The notes beneath the pieces are model-generated. The model saw nothing but the letters and a program-made list of their open reading frames with translations, had not been told where the DNA came from and made no database searches. Both the position numbers and the translations under genes were made by a program. 64,000 nt of DNA, taken from Streptomyces sp. NBC_00483 (GTDB lineage Bacteria; Actinomycetota; Actinomycetes; Streptomycetales; Streptomycetaceae). Positions 14,809 through 23,122 of this stretch are shown in pieces. Every line of letters begins with the position of its first letter. The stretch's first letter is position 1. The stretch is taken from NCBI RefSeq assembly GCF_036013745.1, contig NZ_CP107880.1, positions 4,464,001 through 4,528,000 on the forward strand, in the 5' to 3' direction.

Positions 14809-15438
14809 ATGTCGCTCGCCGAGACCTGGGACCGCTTCGCCAAGGAGCGCACACTTCGCCGTGCAGTGAACGCACGGGGCCAGTCGACGTGGCTCAACTG
14901 GACCCAGTACCCGGACCACGGCCCCGACGAGGGCGTTCTCGGCACGCCGTTGGCCGGCCTGAAGGTGTTGGAGCTGGGCTCCGGAAACGGCGACAACCTC
15001 GCCCACCTGGCCACGCTCGGCGCCACCTGCACGGGCGTGGACGTCGCCCCAAGCCGCGAGGCCGCCGCACGCGAGCGCTGGGGACACTTGCCCGGCCTGG
15101 ACTTCCGCACGGCCGAGGCCGTCGACTACCTGACCACCGAGGCCGCCACCTTCGATGTGGTGCTGTCCATCTTCGGCGCAGTCTGGTTCGTCGACCCCGA
15201 CGAGCTACTGCCCCTCGTACGGGCCCGCATGAACGACGGCGGTGTCCTCGCGTTCTCCCACCTCCCGGCCGACAGCCAGGAACTCAAGCCGGGCAGGGCC
15301 GGCATGCGTCACGACCACACACCCGACGAGTGGACCGAGTTCCTGCACCGCCACGGATTCACCGACGTCCGCACCGAGATCATCGAACCGCCGGCGGGCC
15401 AGAGCGCGGCAACGATGCTGATCCGGGCAACTGTGTAG
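14809..15438 (+). CDS. SAM-dependent methyltransferase
   Basis: 209 residues of a class I methyltransferase. The SAM-binding motif VLELGSGNGDNLAHLA lies at about residues 50-65, the acidic motif II CTGVDVAPS at about 75, and motif IV FDVVLSIFGAVWF at about 116. The fold is complete and of normal length. The start is placed at ATG 14809 after GAGAGG. The substrate is unknown; the small size and FGAVWF signature fit UbiE/type-11-like enzymes acting on small molecules. It ends at a terminator shared with the convergent membrane-gene run. Confidence 0.75.
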   Translation: MSLAETWDRFAKERTLRRAVNARGQSTWLNWTQYPDHGPDEGVLGTPLAGLKVLELGSGNGDNLAHLATLGATCTGVDVAPSREAAARERWGHLPGLDFRTAEAVDYLTTEAATFDVVLSIFGAVWFVDPDELLPLVRARMNDGGVLAFSHLPADSQELKPGRAGMRHDHTPDEWTEFLHRHGFTDVRTEIIEPPAGQSAATMLIRATV

Positions 15439-15534
15439 GCGGCCGCTAGCCCTTCACCTACTCGTCGTGGCATGCGCCACCACTGCGCCCGACGGTGCGC
15501 CGTTGCGCAGGCATGAGTGAAGACAAACCAGCAA

Positions 15535-15563
15535 GGCCCCGGTCGCTCACCCCGGTCGGGGCT
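15535..15563. terminator. Hairpin between convergent genes
   Basis: AGGCCCCG and CGGGGCT pair around a 15-base loop and are followed on the plus strand by TCTTT. The hairpin lies between the methyltransferase and the leftward membrane-gene run, so it probably serves both directions. Confidence 0.55.
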
Positions 15564-15576
15564 CTTTGCTGTGCGG

Positions 15577-15912
15577 CTACCAGTTCATGTGGCTGGGCAC
15601 ATCGCACGTCGTGGGGCCGGGCGATGGAGGGCAGTCGCCCAGGCCGAGCCAGACCAGCACCCCGGCGAGCGCCACCACGGCCAGACCGATCACCAGGCCG
15701 GTAGGGGTGATCAGGAACCTGCCGACGGGGCCGAGCTGCCGGTCGCGGGGCACTGTGGCCCGGCGCAGGTTCCAGAGGCCGAAGACGGCGACGGTGGCGA
15801 CCCCGAAGGCTGCCGACACCCAGCCGTCGCGGAAGAGGCCCTGGGCGACGTAGGCGATCACGCCGCCGAAGATCAGCGCGTACATGATCCGGACGAGCAC
15901 CTTATTGATCAT
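15577..15912 (-). CDS. Small membrane protein, gene 6 of the spd-like run (111 aa)
   Basis: Three predicted membrane segments (about 8-28, 32-50, 68-92), a short periplasmic or external tail with two Cys, and no known domain. Its ATG at 15912 lies 11 nt inside the preceding gene, so coupled translation is likely. It is last in the run and ends just before the shared terminator at 15535-15563. Confidence 0.55.
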   Translation of the reverse strand: MINKVLVRIMYALIFGGVIAYVAQGLFRDGWVSAAFGVATVAVFGLWNLRRATVPRDRQLGPVGRFLITPTGLVIGLAVVALAGVLVWLGLGDCPPSPGPTTCDVPSHMNW

Positions 15913-16072
15913 CGTCGTCCCCCTTGTCCACGTACCGCTGGAGGGCCATGAACCCGGCGTAGAAGACGCCGAAGGCCAGCGGCGAGCCCCACTGTGGCGA
16001 CAGGCCGCCGACGATGACCACGGCCATGACGACAGCCGTAGCGAGGGCGAGGGGGCGCAGGTATCTACTCAT
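15902..16072 (-). CDS. Small membrane protein, gene 5 of the spd-like run (56 aa)
   Basis: Two membrane segments (PLALATAVVMAVVIVGG and a second about 33-48) and an acidic end (KGDDDDQ). The ATG at 16072 overlaps the stop of gene 4 by 8 nt. Longer in-frame starts would run into that gene. Confidence 0.5.
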   Translation of the reverse strand: MSRYLRPLALATAVVMAVVIVGGLSPQWGSPLAFGVFYAGFMALQRYVDKGDDDDQ

Positions 16073-16265
16073 CGTCCCCCCTCTTGTCGGAGTGACGGCG
16101 CCGCCAGAGGCCGAAGCCGAGGGCGTCGAGCAGGGCCTTGACGACGAGATACAGCGCCCCACCGCCGAGCGTGAGACCCCAGCCGCCGCCAATGACGATG
16201 CCGACCGCGCCGACGACGACGGCGAGGACGACCGGCACCGCGAACTCCAGGACGGGCGGCTTCAT
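16065..16265 (-). CDS. Small membrane protein, gene 4 of the spd-like run (66 aa)
   Basis: Two Gly/Val-rich membrane segments (FAVPVVLAVVVGAVGIVIGG and GLTLGGGALYLVVKALL) followed by a basic-acidic tail (WRRRHSDKRGDDE). ATG 16265 overlaps the stop of gene 3 by ATGA. Confidence 0.5.
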   Translation of the reverse strand: MKPPVLEFAVPVVLAVVVGAVGIVIGGGWGLTLGGGALYLVVKALLDALGFGLWRRRHSDKRGDDE

Positions 16266-16498
16266 CGGCGGAAACCTTCCGGCTGGGCGGCCTTGACGCG
16301 ACGGCAGAACAACTCGAAGGGCACGGCGGCCACGACGGAGCCGCCGAGTACCCACCAAGCCTGGGGCGTGAAACCCTGTGCGATGCCGATGGTGCCGAGG
16401 ACGAACCCGGCGCCCGCGAAGATGTGGGCCTTGCGGCGGGCGTGCTGGAAGCGGACCCACACCTCGACATTCATGGGCTGGGGCTTGATCAGCGGCAT
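16262..16498 (-). CDS. Small membrane protein, gene 3 of the spd-like run (78 aa)
   Basis: A short soluble start (MNVEVWVRFQHARRKAH) then two membrane segments (IFAGAGFVLGTIGIAQGF and WWVLGGSVVAAVPFELF) and a basic end. ATG 16498 lies 10 nt inside gene 2. Confidence 0.5.
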   Translation of the reverse strand: MPLIKPQPMNVEVWVRFQHARRKAHIFAGAGFVLGTIGIAQGFTPQAWWVLGGSVVAAVPFELFCRRVKAAQPEGFRR

Positions 16499-16743
16499 CG
16501 GCGCTTCACCTCGTCGCGCATGAGGCGGTCGAAGTGCGTCAGCCAGGCCCGGCGCAGGTCGCGGCGCTTGCGGCGCTTGCGGCGCTTCACGCGGATTTCC
16601 CGGCACCAGGCGCTGATGCCGAAGAGGCCGAGGACCAGGCAGAACACGCGGGCCCAGCCGGTGTACGTGGTGACGAGGTCGATGGTGGACAGGGTCCCCC
16701 CGGCGAGGGCGATGACCTCCCACTTGTCTTCGCGCAGGTTCAC
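16489..16743 (-). CDS. Small membrane protein with basic tail, gene 2 of the run (84 aa)
   Basis: Two weak-to-strong membrane segments (VIALAGGTLSTIDLV and ARVFCLVLGLFGISAW) precede a strongly basic cytoplasmic tail (VKRRKRRKRRDLRRAW) that could contact nucleic acid or phospholipid. GTG 16743 overlaps the stop of gene 1 by GTGA. Confidence 0.5.
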   Translation of the reverse strand: MNLREDKWEVIALAGGTLSTIDLVTTYTGWARVFCLVLGLFGISAWCREIRVKRRKRRKRRDLRRAWLTHFDRLMRDEVKRRCR

Positions 16744-17090
16744 TTGCGCTGCTCCCCCGCCTTGAGCGCCGAGCGGAGCAGGAAGACGCCGAGGACGCAC
16801 CAGGCGGCGGGTGCGACGCCTGCCCACCACGGCCACCCGAAGGCGAAGATCCCGATCACGCCGAGAATCTCCAAGAGGGCGGACGAGCAGACCGTTAGGA
16901 GTGCCGCGCCCTTGCGTATCGCGATGTTCTCGGGGCGGTTCGCGGGGGACCCATTGCGGATTCGCTGGATGACGCCGTAGATGATCAACCCGGCGAAGAT
17001 GGCCCCGGCGATCGGCAGCTCCAGCCAGTCGGGCAGCAGCTCGCCTATGAGTCTCCCGGCACCTGTGCCGCTGTATGCCAGGTGGGCCAC
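16740..17090 (-). CDS. Small membrane protein, first gene of the spd-like run (116 aa)
   Basis: Three membrane segments (about 26-44, 64-88, 92-106) with the sequence LPIAGAIFAGLIIYGVI in the first. It starts at GTG 17090 and leads six leftward genes that all overlap by 4-11 nt. In Streptomyces conjugative plasmids, runs of small hydrophobic, overlapping genes encode Spd proteins needed for spreading of the plasmid within the mycelium. The resemblance here is in size, topology and layout, not in a sequence match I can confirm. No TraB-type translocase is nearby. Confidence 0.5.
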   Translation of the reverse strand: MAHLAYSGTGAGRLIGELLPDWLELPIAGAIFAGLIIYGVIQRIRNGSPANRPENIAIRKGAALLTVCSSALLEILGVIGIFAFGWPWWAGVAPAAWCVLGVFLLRSALKAGEQRK

Positions 17091-17373
17091 TGTGTTGCTC
17101 CGCTCGAAATAGCCCCCCGGCTGTCGATGTGTCCGGGGGACGCTAGGCGGCGGGCCAGGCGCGATGGAAATTGATCACGGGGATTCGTTACGGGTCTCAC
17201 ACAGGCTGGACGAGGTCAGCGCGCGGCCGGTGAGGCGGGCCGCAAGGCTGATGCCATGGTGACGTCCGAGAGACCGATAGTGATCTACCCGCCTGACGCT
17301 CGACGAGGTGTCGACGGGCCGGACATGTAGCGGCAGGATTTGCTTCCTTGCCGTCCGACTACGCCGCCCTTAG

Positions 17374-18021
17374 TCACTCGGCCCGTCGAGCGCCGAAGGA
17401 GACTGGGCTCACGGGCCCGGTCTCCAGATGCGCGGCAATGCGCGTGACCGTCCGTGCGTTGTCCTCGAACAGGTGCGCCTGCATGCCCGCCGTCCGGGCC
17501 GCCTCGACGTTGACTGGGACATCGTCGATGAACAGGCAGTTCTCCGGTCGCACGGCCAAGGCGGCGCACGCGGCATCGAACGCGCGCTGGTCGGGCTTCT
17601 CGATGCCGAGCTCATGCGAGTAGACGATCTGCTCCACCAGTTCGTCGAAGTGGTACAGCGTCGTCTCGCGCTCGCGGGCGCCGACAAAGCTGTTGCTCAG
17701 GATGCCCAGCCTGCAGGTTCCCCGCAGCCCTCGTACGTAGTCGATGAGCTCCTCGTTCGGCGTCCCCAGGTACTCCGCCCAGAGATCCGCCATGAAGGCT
17801 TCGGCCAGGGAGCCATCGAGGCCCAAGCGGGTCGATACCTGCTCCTGTACCTCTCGCTCGCTGATGCTCCCGACGCTCCCGGCCCGCCATACGTCGTGCA
17901 TCCGCTCGTCGACGGTGCCCAGTGGCAGGTCCAGCCGCTCTTCCCACCGTCGCACCCACCCGGTTTCCGGCGTGATCTCCAGAACGCCGCCGATATCGAG
18001 GATGACGCAAGAAATGGTCAC
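17374..18021 (-). CDS. HAD-superfamily hydrolase
   Basis: 215 residues with the four HAD motifs: VILDIGGVLE at residues 6-15 (nucleophile Asp9), ILSNSF near 106, the Lys in IEKPDQRAF near 143, and FIDDVPVNVEAA near 164. The D-x-G-G-V form of motif I is usual in the epoxide-hydrolase-N/YihX-like branch. A small-molecule phosphatase is expected; the substrate cannot be told. GTG 18021 follows GAGGAG at 7 nt. It lies 16 bp downstream of the GNAT gene in the same direction, so the two are probably co-transcribed. Confidence 0.75.
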   Translation of the reverse strand: MTISCVILDIGGVLEITPETGWVRRWEERLDLPLGTVDERMHDVWRAGSVGSISEREVQEQVSTRLGLDGSLAEAFMADLWAEYLGTPNEELIDYVRGLRGTCRLGILSNSFVGARERETTLYHFDELVEQIVYSHELGIEKPDQRAFDAACAALAVRPENCLFIDDVPVNVEAARTAGMQAHLFEDNARTVTRIAAHLETGPVSPVSFGARRAE

Positions 18022-18037
18022 TCAAGTTCTCCTCTGG

Positions 18038-18520
18038 CTAGAGCTGCCGGAAGTAGACAGCCACCGGGTTCTGGGTGCAACCGAGTTGCTCGTATAGAGC
18101 CCTGGCGGGTGCGTGGAAGGGGTCTCCTCCTGTGCCGATTTCGACGATCTCCGCTCCGCGCAGGCGCATCTGCTCGAAGGCGTGCTCACACAGGGCCGTA
18201 CCCACGGCGTGGCGGCGGTGCTCGGACGAGACCGCGAGGATCACGACTTCGCCGTGTCTGCGGTCCGGGTCGACGGCCCACGCCACGTAGCCGGCGATCA
18301 CGCCTGCCACCTCCGCGACGGCGACGTAGGAGTGGCGCTCGGGGGCGTGGAGTCCCGCGACCTGTCGTCGGTAGTCGTCGCGCCAATTGCCGTGCTGGAC
18401 CGTGAAGATGACCTCGCCCATCAAGGGGCGGAAGACCTCCTCGAAGAACGGCCGGAACGTCTCGATGGTCAGGTCGGTGAGTGGAGCCACGTCGTCGTGG
18501 GCGAATGCGCGGATACGCAT
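18038..18520 (-). CDS. GNAT-family N-acetyltransferase
   Basis: 160 residues. The acetyl-CoA loop lies in VSSEHRRHAVGTALCEHAF (about 97-115; the classical pattern is R/Q-x-x-G-x-G/A) after the beta-strand motif VVILAV. The C-terminal LYEQLGC matches motif B. It probably acetylates an amine of a small molecule or a protein terminus. The start ATG 18520 gives a standard length. The gene precedes the HAD hydrolase. Confidence 0.7.
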   Translation of the reverse strand: MRIRAFAHDDVAPLTDLTIETFRPFFEEVFRPLMGEVIFTVQHGNWRDDYRRQVAGLHAPERHSYVAVAEVAGVIAGYVAWAVDPDRRHGEVVILAVSSEHRRHAVGTALCEHAFEQMRLRGAEIVEIGTGGDPFHAPARALYEQLGCTQNPVAVYFRQL

Positions 18521-18718
18521 CGAAGAGTGCCTTTCGGGCTGAGGGCTGAGGGCTTGGGACCCAGGGGAAACTGGGCATGGGTCGGCCCGCTCCCGCCCCG
18601 AACGAGGGGCGGCGAGTCGGGGCCCTCAGACCCGCGTGCGCCAAGCGGCAAAGCACTCCATGGACCGGATCGTAGTGCCGACGAGTGCTTGTGTGGATCG
18701 TCCCCCTGTTGAGGTTGA

Positions 18719-18748
18719 GGGCGGCCCTCCACGAAAGGCGGGCCGCCC
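18719..18748 (-). terminator. Hairpin terminator of the CelD-like gene
   Basis: GGGCGGCC (18719-18726) pairs with GGCCGCCC (18741-18748) around 14 bases, just beyond the 3' end of the leftward gene at 18757. The remaining gap 18521-18718 shows no gene. Confidence 0.55.
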
Positions 18749-18756
18749 CCCACCAG

Positions 18757-19839
18757 CTAAGACCGTTGCCGCATCGATCCCACCGTCCGCAGCACACGGT
18801 CCGCCCGCTCCCGCAGCTCCGGATGCGCAAGCACCGTGTTGCGCAGGCCGCGGACCGGGCGGCGCCAGAGGCGGTGGGCGGCTGCGGCGGGGTGGGGGCG
18901 GGTCGCGAAGCCCTCGGCCACCCGGAGTTCGCGGGTCTTGAGCCAGTCCTTGTACTCCTTCTCACCGCGACCCCAGTCCATGAGGCGGATGCCCTCGCGG
19001 CCCGCGGCCTCGACCATCCGCAGGTGCATGAGGAGGCCCGGGGAGTAGTAGCTGAACTCCGGGTCGTACGCGGTGAACCAGGCCGCGAAGACCGTCTTCG
19101 ACGTCGGGCCGAAGTGGGCTGCGACCGGGCGGTCGCCCGCGTAGATGACCGAGAGGACTCCCGTGAAGTGGTCCTCGCGGACCTGGAAGAGATGGTCCGT
19201 CAGGTGCACGATCCACGGGCGGGCGAAGCGGTCCATGCGGCCGGTACGGCGGTACTGGGCCGACTTCCAGCGCATCAGCTGGTGCAGGACCTTGGGGTCG
19301 CGCTCGTCGTATACGAAGCGCATCTCCCCCACGTTGCGGGTCAGGCGGCGCTCCTTCTTGAGCGTCGTCTTGGCCTGACCGGGGTACGTCGCCCTCAGCC
19401 ACTCCTCGTACGTCTCATGGCTGCCGTCCTTCAGGTCGAGGACGGGTGAGGCGAAGGTTCCGGTGACGTAGCGGCCGAAGGGTCTCTGTTCCTCGACGAG
19501 GTGGTCGAACTCGAAGACCGACAGGCCGCAGGCGCGCAGGAGTTGGCGGGTGTCCCAGGTGACTCCTGGCCGGTGCACCAAGGCCTGGCAGTCGGACAGG
19601 CCCATGCCGATGGCGCGGCCGATGCCCGCGGGCCCCTTCTCGTACGGGAAGAATCCGACGGGTTCGGCCCCCTCCCGCAGCACCGCCACGTGCGCGCGGC
19701 CCTTGAACCTGGCGACCCCCTCCGCGAACTCCGGTGCCAGGAACGGGTTCTGGAAGTCCGGAGACTGCTCCATCGTTTCGTGCCAGGCGGAACGCAAGGA
19801 CGCGCTGAGCTCATCGGCTCTGTACGTCGTGATGTTCAA
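18757..19839 (-). CDS. CelD/BcsL-like GNAT acyltransferase
   Basis: 360 residues, with a C-terminal acyltransferase domain that contains GLLMHLRMVEAAGREGIRLM followed by DWGRGEKEYKDW, the signature of the CelD-like FemAB/GNAT group. Members are associated with polysaccharide or cell-envelope modification, often without proven substrate. The N-terminal half (about 20-140) is the first lobe of the tandem GNAT fold. The start is TTG 19839. It stands alone, with its own terminator and 193 bp of intergenic DNA upstream. Confidence 0.7.
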   Translation of the reverse strand: MNITTYRADELSASLRSAWHETMEQSPDFQNPFLAPEFAEGVARFKGRAHVAVLREGAEPVGFFPYEKGPAGIGRAIGMGLSDCQALVHRPGVTWDTRQLLRACGLSVFEFDHLVEEQRPFGRYVTGTFASPVLDLKDGSHETYEEWLRATYPGQAKTTLKKERRLTRNVGEMRFVYDERDPKVLHQLMRWKSAQYRRTGRMDRFARPWIVHLTDHLFQVREDHFTGVLSVIYAGDRPVAAHFGPTSKTVFAAWFTAYDPEFSYYSPGLLMHLRMVEAAGREGIRLMDWGRGEKEYKDWLKTRELRVAEGFATRPHPAAAAHRLWRRPVRGLRNTVLAHPELRERADRVLRTVGSMRQRS

Positions 19840-20033
19840 CGTCGGTTCGACCGCCCTTCACCGCGGGTGCATGGGCCGGCGTTCGGACCGGTAACCGGAC
19901 AGGTGCGTTGATACGCGAGCATGCTGCTCATGGGCCCCCCTCTTCCCCCCATGGGGCTCAAAGGTCGCGAAACAGTACGCACGCTGTCAAGAGCCCATCG
20001 GGGCAAGTAGAGCACTCAACGCCTGGATTTGGT

Positions 20034-20636
20034 CTACGAGTTGATGCAGGCGTTGATACGGGCGTGGACGTGCATGTCGTGCCAGCCGTCCGTGTGCAGC
20101 GCCGAGCTGCGGCGTGTGCCCTCCAGCGGGTAGTCGGCCTTGAGCGCCACCTTGCACGAGGGCTCGTTGCGGGTGGAGTGCAGGAGGTCGATGCGATGGA
20201 AGCCGACATCGAGGGCCCAGTCGGTCATCGCCGCCAGCGCCCTGGGGGCCACGCCCAGGCCGCGGGCGGCCGGCAGCACCCAGTAGCCGACCTCGGCGAC
20301 GCCCTCCATGAGGTTCATCTGGCGCAGCGCCATCCTGCCGAGCGGCGCCCCGTCGGCCGCCCCGGCCACGAACCACTGGGCGGCCGTCTCCTCCCGCCAT
20401 CCCTCGTGCGTCGACGTCACCCAGTCGCGGGCCTCGTCCACGGACTCCATGCCGCGAATGTGCCAGTAGCGCAGGGCCGGGTCCTGGAAGGCGTCGTGGA
20501 TCGCGGGGGCGTCGGTGAACTCAGGTGTGCGGAGGACGAGTTCACCGTCGGTCGAGTGGAGGGTCGGTTGTGGGCCCGACGCCAGGGTGCCGGGCTTGAT
20601 GATGTGCGGGATGTCGATCGGCATGATCCGCATCAT
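20034..20636 (-). CDS. RimJ/RimL-like N-acetyltransferase
   Basis: About 200 residues of a GNAT fold: LRTPEFTDAPAIHDAF at the start, EVGYWVLPAARGLGVAPRAL with the acetyl-CoA loop R-G-L-G-V-A at about 130-140, and ALDVGFHRIDLLHSTRNEPS (about 150-170) typical of the RimJ/RimL branch. It might acetylate a protein N-terminus, an antibiotic or another amine. Two adjacent ATG codons (20636 and 20633) are possible starts. Confidence 0.7.
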   Translation of the reverse strand: MMRIMPIDIPHIIKPGTLASGPQPTLHSTDGELVLRTPEFTDAPAIHDAFQDPALRYWHIRGMESVDEARDWVTSTHEGWREETAAQWFVAGAADGAPLGRMALRQMNLMEGVAEVGYWVLPAARGLGVAPRALAAMTDWALDVGFHRIDLLHSTRNEPSCKVALKADYPLEGTRRSSALHTDGWHDMHVHARINACINS

Positions 20637-20721
20637 GGCGGGATGCGGTCGCGGCGCGCATCCGGATTCCGGCGCGCCCCGTGGCGGCCGACGCCTCGGG
20701 GCTCCGCCCCGGCCCGCGGCG

Positions 20722-22065
20722 TCAGCCCTCGGTACGGACCGGCGCCGTCTCCGGGAGGCGCCATATGCACAGCGCGCTCGCGAGGCCCGCCAGCGCCATG
20801 TACCCGGCCAGGTACCAGGGGCGGTCGCCACCCGCGTCGACGAGAAGCGTCGCCACGAAGGGCGAAGTCCCCGCGAAGATAACGCCGTTGATCTCGCGGA
20901 CGAAGACCAGACCGCTGTAGCGGACCTCGGTCGGCAGCGACTCCGCGTAGAACGTGCCGGTGACCGCGAAGATCGAGTTCAGCATCAGCGCGAAGGCGAC
21001 GGTGATCGCCAGGTAGATCAGCCACGGCTCGCGCGTGTCCACCAGCCAGAAGAAGGGGTACGCGAAGAGCGTGATGGCCACCGCGCCGCCGATCATCACC
21101 GGCTTGCGCCCGACCCGGTCGGAGAGCGCGCCCGCCAGGGGGATCGTGAGGATCGAGACCGCCGAGGCGATCGTGATGCCGAGGACGGAGGTGCCGGAGG
21201 AGAGGCCCAGCTGGTTGGTGAGGTAGCTGGGCAGATAGCCCTGGATCGCGTACGAGGCGATGGCGGTGGCGCAGCCGGAGCCGATGAGCAGGGCGATCGC
21301 CTTGGGGCGGGTCTTGATCGCGGCCAGGACCGGGAGCTTCTCGCGCTTTCCGCTGTCGCGGGCCTGCTCGAACTGCTCGGTCTCGGGCGCGGCGTTGCGG
21401 ATCAGCAGGGCGATCACGACCACGAAGGCGCTGGCCAGGAACGGGATGCGCCAGCCCCAGCTCAGGAAGTCGTCCTCGGGCAGCGTCGAGACGGCGGCCA
21501 CCGCGCCGGAGGCGATGACGACGCCGATGAACTCGCCCGCGCCGGGCAGCGAACCGTAGAACCCGCGCTTGCCCTCCTCGGCCGCCTCCGTCGACATGAC
21601 GTACGCGCCGCCGAGCTCGGCGCCGACGCCGAAGCCCTGCATCATCCGGCAGAGCACGAGAAGGATCGGGGCCCAGATGCCGATCGCGTGGTACGTCGGC
21701 AGGAAGCCGATGGCGAGGGTGCCGACGCCCATCAGGATCACGGTGAGGATCAGCACCGGTCGGCGGCCGATGCGGTCGCCGAGGTGGGCCAGGACGAGGC
21801 CGCCGATGGGGCGCACGGCGAAGCCGAGCCCGAAGGTCGCGAACGAGGCGAGGGTCGCCGCGAACGGCGAGACGTCCGGGAAGAAGACCTTGTTGAAGAC
21901 GAGCGCGGCCGACGCGCCGAAGAGGAAGAAGTCGTACCACTCGAGGATCGAGCCGACGACGCTCGCGGCGGCTGTGCGGCGCTGGCGGGTGCGCGCGCTC
22001 ATCACCTTCGCGTCTCTCGGAGCGGACGGCTCCTTGTGGGTGGATGTGCTCGTCGTCGGGCTCAT
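20722..22065 (-). CDS. MHS-family MFS metabolite:H+ symporter, likely sugar-acid uptake
   Basis: 447 residues with twelve membrane segments. The first reads GSILEWYDFFLFG, the hallmark of the metabolite:H+ symporter (MHS) branch, and the cytoplasmic loop GDRIGRRPVLIL is the MFS signature. It diverges from the sugar-acid kinase at 22201 across 135 bp, so it may supply the galactonate pathway. That substrate is inferred from context only, as E. coli uses a different MFS branch (DgoT). Confidence 0.75.
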   Translation of the reverse strand: MSPTTSTSTHKEPSAPRDAKVMSARTRQRRTAAASVVGSILEWYDFFLFGASAALVFNKVFFPDVSPFAATLASFATFGLGFAVRPIGGLVLAHLGDRIGRRPVLILTVILMGVGTLAIGFLPTYHAIGIWAPILLVLCRMMQGFGVGAELGGAYVMSTEAAEEGKRGFYGSLPGAGEFIGVVIASGAVAAVSTLPEDDFLSWGWRIPFLASAFVVVIALLIRNAAPETEQFEQARDSGKREKLPVLAAIKTRPKAIALLIGSGCATAIASYAIQGYLPSYLTNQLGLSSGTSVLGITIASAVSILTIPLAGALSDRVGRKPVMIGGAVAITLFAYPFFWLVDTREPWLIYLAITVAFALMLNSIFAVTGTFYAESLPTEVRYSGLVFVREINGVIFAGTSPFVATLLVDAGGDRPWYLAGYMALAGLASALCIWRLPETAPVRTEG

Positions 22066-22200
22066 CTCACTCTCTTTCCGGGCTCGGTGGGCCGACTGAC
22101 GACCCGATGTTGCAACATATGCACGCCTGTTGCGTGAAGGCTGCTAATGTTCTTCATGGGCCCATCGGGATGTCAATGGGATGTCATTGGAGGACGGCGA

Positions 22201-23118
22201 ATGTCCGGTACGGCGGTCTGCCTCGGCGAGACGATGGCGCAGGTCACCCCCGCCGACGGCGAGGGGCTCGAGCGGAGCCGGGAGCTGCGGCTCGCGGTCG
22301 CCGGTGCCGAGTCGACCGTGGCGCAGTACCTCGCGGACCTCGGGCACGAGGCCGCGTGGGTGAGCCGGGTCGGGGACGATCCGTTCGGGCGGCGGATCGT
22401 CGCGGCGGTCGCCTCGCGCGGCGTGCGCGTGGACGGGGTGCTCGCCGATCCGGCCGCCCCCACCGGCGTGTACTTCAAGGACCCGGGCCCCGACGGCACC
22501 CGCGTGCACTACTACCGGGCGGGCTCGGCCGCGTCCCGGATGACGCCGGCCGACGCGGACCGCGTCGACCTGACGGACGTACGGCTGCTGCACCTCACCG
22601 GGATCACACCGGCCCTGTCGGACGGCTGCGCCGAGCTCGTGGACACCCTCATGGAGCGGGCGGCGGACAGCGGGACGCAGGTGTCGTTCGACGTCAACTA
22701 CCGTCCGGCGCTGTGGAGTTCACGGGAGGCGGCGGCAGATGCGCTGCGTGCACTCGCCCGCCGCGCCGACGTCGTACTCGTCGGGCGCGACGAGGCCGAG
22801 ACCTTGTGGGGCACCGCCACCGCCGAGGACGTACGGGAACACCTCGCGCCGCGCGGCATCCTCGTGGTGAAGGACGGGGATGTGGGGGCGACCGAATTCG
22901 CCGGCGAGGGAGCCGACGGGGAAAGCGAGTTCGTGGCGGCGCCCGTCGTCGATGTCGTCGAGGCCGTGGGTGCCGGGGATGCCTTTGCTGCCGGGTATCT
23001 GAGCGGGCTGCTGGGCGGTTCCACGCCCGCCGAGCGGCTCGCGCTCGGGCACCGGCTGGCCGGGCGGACGCTGCGCAGCATCGAGGATTACGTTCCCGCC
23101 ACCACACAGGAGCGCTGA
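22201..23118 (+). CDS. PfkB-type sugar-acid kinase (2-keto-3-deoxygalactonate/gluconate kinase)
   Basis: 305 residues of a ribokinase/PfkB kinase. It begins AVCLGETMAQVTP and ends with the catalytic signature VEAVGAGDAFAAGYL (about residues 251-265; Asp is the base). ATG 22201 follows GGAGG, so the longer upstream reading is dropped. It is expected to phosphorylate 2-keto-3-deoxygalactonate to the 6-phosphate for the aldolase at 23857. E. coli uses the unrelated DgoK, so this would be a non-orthologous replacement. It ends 4 bp before the regulator. Confidence 0.75.
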   Translation: MSGTAVCLGETMAQVTPADGEGLERSRELRLAVAGAESTVAQYLADLGHEAAWVSRVGDDPFGRRIVAAVASRGVRVDGVLADPAAPTGVYFKDPGPDGTRVHYYRAGSAASRMTPADADRVDLTDVRLLHLTGITPALSDGCAELVDTLMERAADSGTQVSFDVNYRPALWSSREAAADALRALARRADVVLVGRDEAETLWGTATAEDVREHLAPRGILVVKDGDVGATEFAGEGADGESEFVAAPVVDVVEAVGAGDAFAAGYLSGLLGGSTPAERLALGHRLAGRTLRSIEDYVPATTQER

Positions 23119-23122
23119 CCCC

